A stretch of DNA of 64,000 bases from Saccharomonospora amisosensis (GTDB taxonomy: Bacteria > Actinomycetota > Actinomycetes > Mycobacteriales > Pseudonocardiaceae), in assembly GCF_011761185.1 (NCBI RefSeq), contig NZ_JAAOYM010000001.1, positions 2,356,001 to 2,420,000 on the forward strand. Reading direction: 5' to 3'. Below, one piece after another: positions 60,783 through 64,000 of this stretch. The translations under genes and the position numbers were made by a program. The notes beneath the pieces are model-generated. The model made no database searches, was not told the origin of the DNA, and worked only from the letters and a program-made list of their open reading frames with translations. Within the stretch, counting starts at the first letter, position 1. The number at the start of each line of letters is the position of its first letter.

Positions 60783-62266
60783 TGACGCCACCTGTGCTTT
60801 CCGTGTTGCCACTGGCCGTGCCAGCCGTGGCCGCGCTCGCTTTCGCGGTATTCGGCAGCCGACCGGCCGCGCGCTGGATCGGTGCCGCGAGCTCGGTGGC
60901 TCTGCTTGCCGTGGCCGTGACACTGGCCTACGCGGTGGTGACCTCGGGGCCGGGTGCCGCTCTCGGCGGGCTGCTGTGGCTCGACGCCGTTTCGGTGTTC
61001 ATGCTGCTGGTCATCGCCGCGGTCGCGGTGCTGGCGACCTCGGGGACACCCGGCCACTTCCGAGCCGAGATCGCGGAGGGGAGGGCGGGCCCGCGCACGG
61101 CCGCGAGGCACGGCGCGCTCGTACAGGCGTTCATCGCCGCGATGAACGCGGCCGTGCTCGCAGCCAACCTCGGCATGCTGTGGATCGCGATCGAGGCCAC
61201 CACGATCATCACGGCGTTCCTCGTCGGGCAGCGGCGCAGCAGGGCCGCCGTGGAGGCGGCATGGAAGTACGTGGTGCTGTGCTCGACGGGCATCGCGCTG
61301 GCGCTGCTGGGCGCGCTGCTGCTCAACTACGCGAGCAGCACCGGGGGCGGGGGCGCCGGGCTGAACCTGGTGGCGCTCGCCGACAGCGCTCACCTGCTCG
61401 ATCCCGACGTCACCCGCATCGCCGTGGTGCTGTTGATCCTCGGCTTCGGCGCCAAGGCCGGGTTGGCGCCACTGCACGCATGGCTGCCGGACGCGCACTC
61501 GCAGGCTCCCGCACCGGTGTCGGCGTTGATGTCCGGTGCGCTGCTCGCGGTGGCGTTCTACGCCGTGCTGCGGGTGAAGGTCGTCGCCGACGCGGCACTG
61601 GGAGCGGGCTTCGCCAGGGCACTGCTCACGGTGATGGCGCTCGCCTCGCTGGCCGTAGCGGCGACCCTGCTGCTCGCGCAGCGCGACTACAAGCGGATGC
61701 TGGCCTACTCCAGCATCGAGCACCTCGGGCTGGTGGCGCTGGGCGCCGCGATCGGTGCCCCGCTGGCCGTGGCGGCCGCGCTGTTGCACGTGCTCGGACA
61801 CGGGCTGGCCAAGGCGGCGCTGTTCCTAGGCGCTGGCCGGGTGCTGCAACTCACCGGCAGCAGCAAGATCGCCTCCGTCCGTGCTCTGGCCGCCCGCGCG
61901 CCGGTGCTGGCGGGGGGCGCGGGTCTTGGCGTGCTCGCGTTGACGGGACTGCCGCCGTTCAGCCTGTTCGCCAGCGAACTGGGCATCGCACGCGCGGGGC
62001 TCGCGACCCCGGGCATGGGCTGGGCCACCACCGCGGCGCTGCTGCTCGTCCTGGTAATAGCTGGCACGCTGGTGTGGCACAGCAGCCGCATGCTGCTGGG
62101 TGCCCCCGCCGACGTGCCGGGCGCGGCCGTCGCACCCGTGCGCACCGACACCACCGTGGTGGTGCTGGTCGTTGGGCTGCTGGCCTGCGCGGCGCTCGGG
62201 GTCACGGTGGGTCCACTGGACACTTTGCTGGAATCGGCCGCCGACATCCTCGTGGGGGCATCGTGA
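60782..62266 (+). CDS. hycQ: HyfF/HycQ-like antiporter subunit (Rv0086-type)
   Basis: A 494-residue NuoN/NuoM-like subunit with about 14 helices. The antiporter core reads GFGAKAGLAPLHAWLPDAHSQAPAPVSALMSG (about 222-253), with RDYKRMLAYSSIEHLGLVAL (about 301-320) and HGLAKAALFLGAGRVLQLTG. The conserved lysines and the helix 7 break are present, so ion transport is likely intact. Second of the two antiporter-type subunits in the complex. Confidence 0.9.
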   Translation: MTPPVLSVLPLAVPAVAALAFAVFGSRPAARWIGAASSVALLAVAVTLAYAVVTSGPGAALGGLLWLDAVSVFMLLVIAAVAVLATSGTPGHFRAEIAEGRAGPRTAARHGALVQAFIAAMNAAVLAANLGMLWIAIEATTIITAFLVGQRRSRAAVEAAWKYVVLCSTGIALALLGALLLNYASSTGGGGAGLNLVALADSAHLLDPDVTRIAVVLLILGFGAKAGLAPLHAWLPDAHSQAPAPVSALMSGALLAVAFYAVLRVKVVADAALGAGFARALLTVMALASLAVAATLLLAQRDYKRMLAYSSIEHLGLVALGAAIGAPLAVAAALLHVLGHGLAKAALFLGAGRVLQLTGSSKIASVRALAARAPVLAGGAGLGVLALTGLPPFSLFASELGIARAGLATPGMGWATTAALLLVLVIAGTLVWHSSRMLLGAPADVPGAAVAPVRTDTTVVVLVVGLLACAALGVTVGPLDTLLESAADILVGAS

Positions 62267-63792
62267 CCACATTGGACCCGATCGTCGCAGGGCAGGCAGC
62301 CGGGCACCGGCGCAGCGCACTGACCGTGGCCGCCGACGACCTCGCCGACACCGCGAACGCGCTGCTGCGTGGCGGTTTCCGGGTGGCGCTGGTGTCCGGA
62401 CACGACGAAGGGGACTCGTTGCGGGCGGTGTACCTGTTCACCGCCACAGGCCCGGACCGGCGCGTCGAACTGCACGTGCCGCTGCGGCGTGCCGATCCCG
62501 TGGTGCCCAGCCTCGCCGCGATGTCGTTTCCCGCAGGCCGGTTCGAACGGGAAATGCGTGACCTGTACGGCATCGTGCCGAGACATCACCCGCTGCCGCG
62601 CAGACTCGTGCGGCACTTCCACTGGCCCAAGGGCTGGTACCCGATGCGGGCCGACGCGGCCGAGGCACCGCGGTTCGGTACCGCCGACGGGCCTTATCCC
62701 TTCCGCACCGTGGAGGGCCAGGGCGTGTACGAGATCCCGGTGGGGCCGGTGCACGCGGGCATGATCGGGCCAGGCCACTTCCGCTTCTCCGTGGTGGGCG
62801 AGACCATACTGAACCTCAAGGCGCGGTTGTGGTTCACCCACCGCGGTGTGGAGAAGCTGTTCGAGGGCCGCCGTGCGCCCGAAGGTGTGGAACTCGCCGA
62901 GCGGGTGAGCGGGGACACCTCGGTCGGGCACACGCTCGCCTACTGCCAGGCCGTCGAGGACGCCCTCGGGCTCGACGTCGACCCCGCGGCGCTTCGGGTA
63001 CGGGCGATCCTGCTCGAACTGGAGCGGCTGTACAACCACGTCGCCGACCTCGGAGCACTGTGCAACGACGTCGGGCACGGCATTCTCAACACCCACGCGC
63101 TGCGTATCCGGGAGGAGCTGCTGCGGCTGGGGGACCTGGCGACCGGGCACCGGCTGTTGCGCGGCGCTGTCTACCCCGGTGGTGTCAGCGTCGCTGTGTT
63201 GCCCGACGTGGCCCGGCTCGCGGCCGTCGGTGAGGACATCGCCGAACTGGTCGAGCTGGCGCTCGGCCACAGTGTCGTGCGAGACCGGTTCACCGGCACC
63301 GCCACTCTCACCCGGCAACAGGCGTGGGACCTTGGCACGCTCGGATATGTCGCCAGGGCAAGCGGGTTGGGTTTCGACGCGCGGCACGACCACCCGCAGT
63401 TCCAACCGCCGCTGCCGAGGTCGGTGCACAGCCGGACCGACGGTGACGTGCTGGCGCGCTTCCTGGTGCGGGCGGAGGAGGCCGCGGCGTCCGTCGAGCT
63501 GATCCAGGCTCTGCTTGCCGACGTGGCAGGCTACCGGGGCGCGCCACCGGACCCGGCGAGGTCGCTACCCGCCGTCGCGGGGTCAGGGGTGGGCATCGTC
63601 GAAGGCTGGCGAGGCACGATCGTGCACCGGATCGAGTTCGCCGACGACGCGACGCTGGCCAGGGTGAAGATCGTCGACCCGAGCTTCTTCAACTGGCCCG
63701 CGCTCCCGGTGGCCCTCGCGGACACGATCGTGCCCGACTTTCCGCTGGCCAACAAGAGCTTCAACCTCTCCTACGCTGGCAACGACCTCTGA
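62263..63792 (+). CDS. hycE: HycE-like large subunit lacking Ni-Fe ligands (Rv0087-type)
   Basis: A 509-residue fusion of a NuoC-like domain (about 10-130, with FEREMRDLYGIVPRHHPLPR) and a NuoD/HycE-like domain (about 150-509, with VGPVHAGMIGPGHFRFSVVGE and RLWFTHRGVEKLFEG). In a true hydrogenase RxCGxC binds nickel; here the place reads RVSGDT (214-219). The C-terminal DPCxxC place reads DPSFFNW (472-478). Both cysteine pairs are therefore gone, as in energy-converting-hydrogenase-related (Ehr) complexes. GTG start overlaps the previous stop. It may bind another electron donor or act only in conformational coupling. Confidence 0.9.
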   Translation: MTTLDPIVAGQAAGHRRSALTVAADDLADTANALLRGGFRVALVSGHDEGDSLRAVYLFTATGPDRRVELHVPLRRADPVVPSLAAMSFPAGRFEREMRDLYGIVPRHHPLPRRLVRHFHWPKGWYPMRADAAEAPRFGTADGPYPFRTVEGQGVYEIPVGPVHAGMIGPGHFRFSVVGETILNLKARLWFTHRGVEKLFEGRRAPEGVELAERVSGDTSVGHTLAYCQAVEDALGLDVDPAALRVRAILLELERLYNHVADLGALCNDVGHGILNTHALRIREELLRLGDLATGHRLLRGAVYPGGVSVAVLPDVARLAAVGEDIAELVELALGHSVVRDRFTGTATLTRQQAWDLGTLGYVARASGLGFDARHDHPQFQPPLPRSVHSRTDGDVLARFLVRAEEAAASVELIQALLADVAGYRGAPPDPARSLPAVAGSGVGIVEGWRGTIVHRIEFADDATLARVKIVDPSFFNWPALPVALADTIVPDFPLANKSFNLSYAGNDL

Positions 63793-63807
63793 GTCCGTGC
63801 GAGCGGT

Positions 63808-63922
63808 GAACTCGCGGGCGGGAACGCAGAACTCGCGGGCGGGAACGCAGAACTCGCGGGCAGGAGCGGGGGACTCGCGGGCGGGAGCGGGGGACTCGCG
63901 GGCGGGAGCGGGGGACTCGCGC
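63808..63922. repeat. 21-bp tandem repeat array C (5 units plus 10 bp)
   Basis: Units at 63808-63828, -63849, -63870, -63891 and -63912 plus a partial unit to 63922. Units 1-2 are one variant (ending GGGAACGCA), units 4-5 are identical to each other and to a unit of array A, and unit 3 is a mosaic. It starts 15 bp after the hycE stop and ends 2 bp before the stop of the convergent minus-strand gene. Relative to that minus gene it has the same orientation as arrays A and B have to theirs. Confidence 0.93.
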
Positions 63923-63924
63923 GG

Positions 63925-64000
63925 TCAGGTGAGTGCGGGCAGGAGTGGGGGAGTGTCCGGGGTCGGCCACTCCAGTAGTACCAGCGTGGCGTCGTCGCGG
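63925..64000 (-). CDS. C-terminal end of a PP2C/SpoIIE-type phosphatase (partial)
   Basis: Only the last 24 codons are inside the window, ending at TGA (complement of 63925-63927). The visible peptide DDATLVLLEW is the terminal strand of PP2C-family serine phosphatases, in which the DD pair contributes a metal ligand. The remaining tail is proline/leucine rich. The family call rests on this short match. The gene runs toward hycE, with repeat array C between them. Confidence 0.55.
   Translation of the reverse strand, partial: RDDATLVLLEWPTPDTPPLLPALT

Noticed and set aside
62263-63792. Functional formate hydrogenlyase or H2-evolving hydrogenase
   Set aside because: Both cysteine pairs for the Ni-Fe centre are absent, and no formate dehydrogenase or maturation gene is in the window.
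47151-63922. The 21-bp arrays as CRISPR
   Set aside because: Units follow each other directly with no unique spacers, and no cas gene is present.
63761-63970. Open frame of 69 codons with repeated arginine/proline/serine peptide across array C, and similar frames across arrays A and B
   Set aside because: The repeat unit is 21 bp, a multiple of three, so frames stay open through it by default. There is no ribosome site and the peptides exist only because of the repeat.

Overview
The window is chromosomal DNA of a high-GC Gram-positive actinomycete. The gene set suggests a member of the Pseudonocardiaceae (Amycolatopsis or Saccharomonospora type): two P450s, class F sortase with DUF4397, 13E12-type HNH nuclease, choice-of-anchor B protein, lipoproteins with actinobacterial lipoboxes, a LexA box of actinobacterial type and many GTG/TTG starts. 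This placement is inferred from gene content; no rRNA or tRNA gene is visible. No insertion sequence, prophage or CRISPR array was seen.

Left part (1-27 kb). A Baeyer-Villiger-type monooxygenase overlaps a serine esterase and diverges from a metallo-hydrolase across a KstR2-like operator. Then come DUF4397 with a class F sortase, a beta-carbonic anhydrase, a complete glycine betaine ABC transporter (ATPase, permease, lipoprotein) closed by a strong terminator, a thiolase-enoyl-CoA hydratase fusion in an operon with a metallo-hydrolase and divergent from a TetR regulator, secreted proteins, a TerC transporter under a yybP-ykoY-type manganese riboswitch, an SOS-controlled HNH nuclease, a second serine hydrolase, a PadR unit, a multicopper oxidase and a methyltransferase.

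Middle part (27-45.5 kb). A transporter and an SRPBCC protein precede an aromatic catabolic operon running leftward: flavin reductase, FADH2-dependent aromatic hydroxylase, catA, catB, catC, divergent from an IclR regulator across a perfect 15-bp palindrome. Together these would convert a phenol to catechol and on to 3-oxoadipate enol-lactone. Two P450s follow; one lacks the ExxR arginine as CYP157 enzymes do. Then come a secreted glycosidase-like lipoprotein, a cold-shock protein and a fatty-acid set: acyl-CoA synthetase with TetR, acyl-CoA dehydrogenase with a phosphotransferase-like partner.

Right part (45.5-64 kb). This is the most remarkable region. It collects homologues of Mycobacterium tuberculosis DosR (dormancy/hypoxia) genes: NarK-type transporter, NrdZ-type B12-dependent ribonucleotide reductase, Hrp1-type CBS protein, ribosome-hibernation-type protein, and an ArsR-led seven-gene unit collinear with Rv0081-Rv0087 (a group 4 hydrogenase-related, complex I-like membrane complex). 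Four intergenic palindromes of the form GGGAC-N4-NNCCC, the core of the DosR box, lie in front of these genes. The hydrogenase-like large subunit has lost the nickel-binding cysteine motifs, so the complex is probably an Ehr-type ion pump and not a hydrogenase. Three arrays of one 21-bp C-rich/G-rich tandem repeat sit directly behind stop codons in this region, always in the same orientation to the gene they follow; they are the best candidate for an undescribed element.
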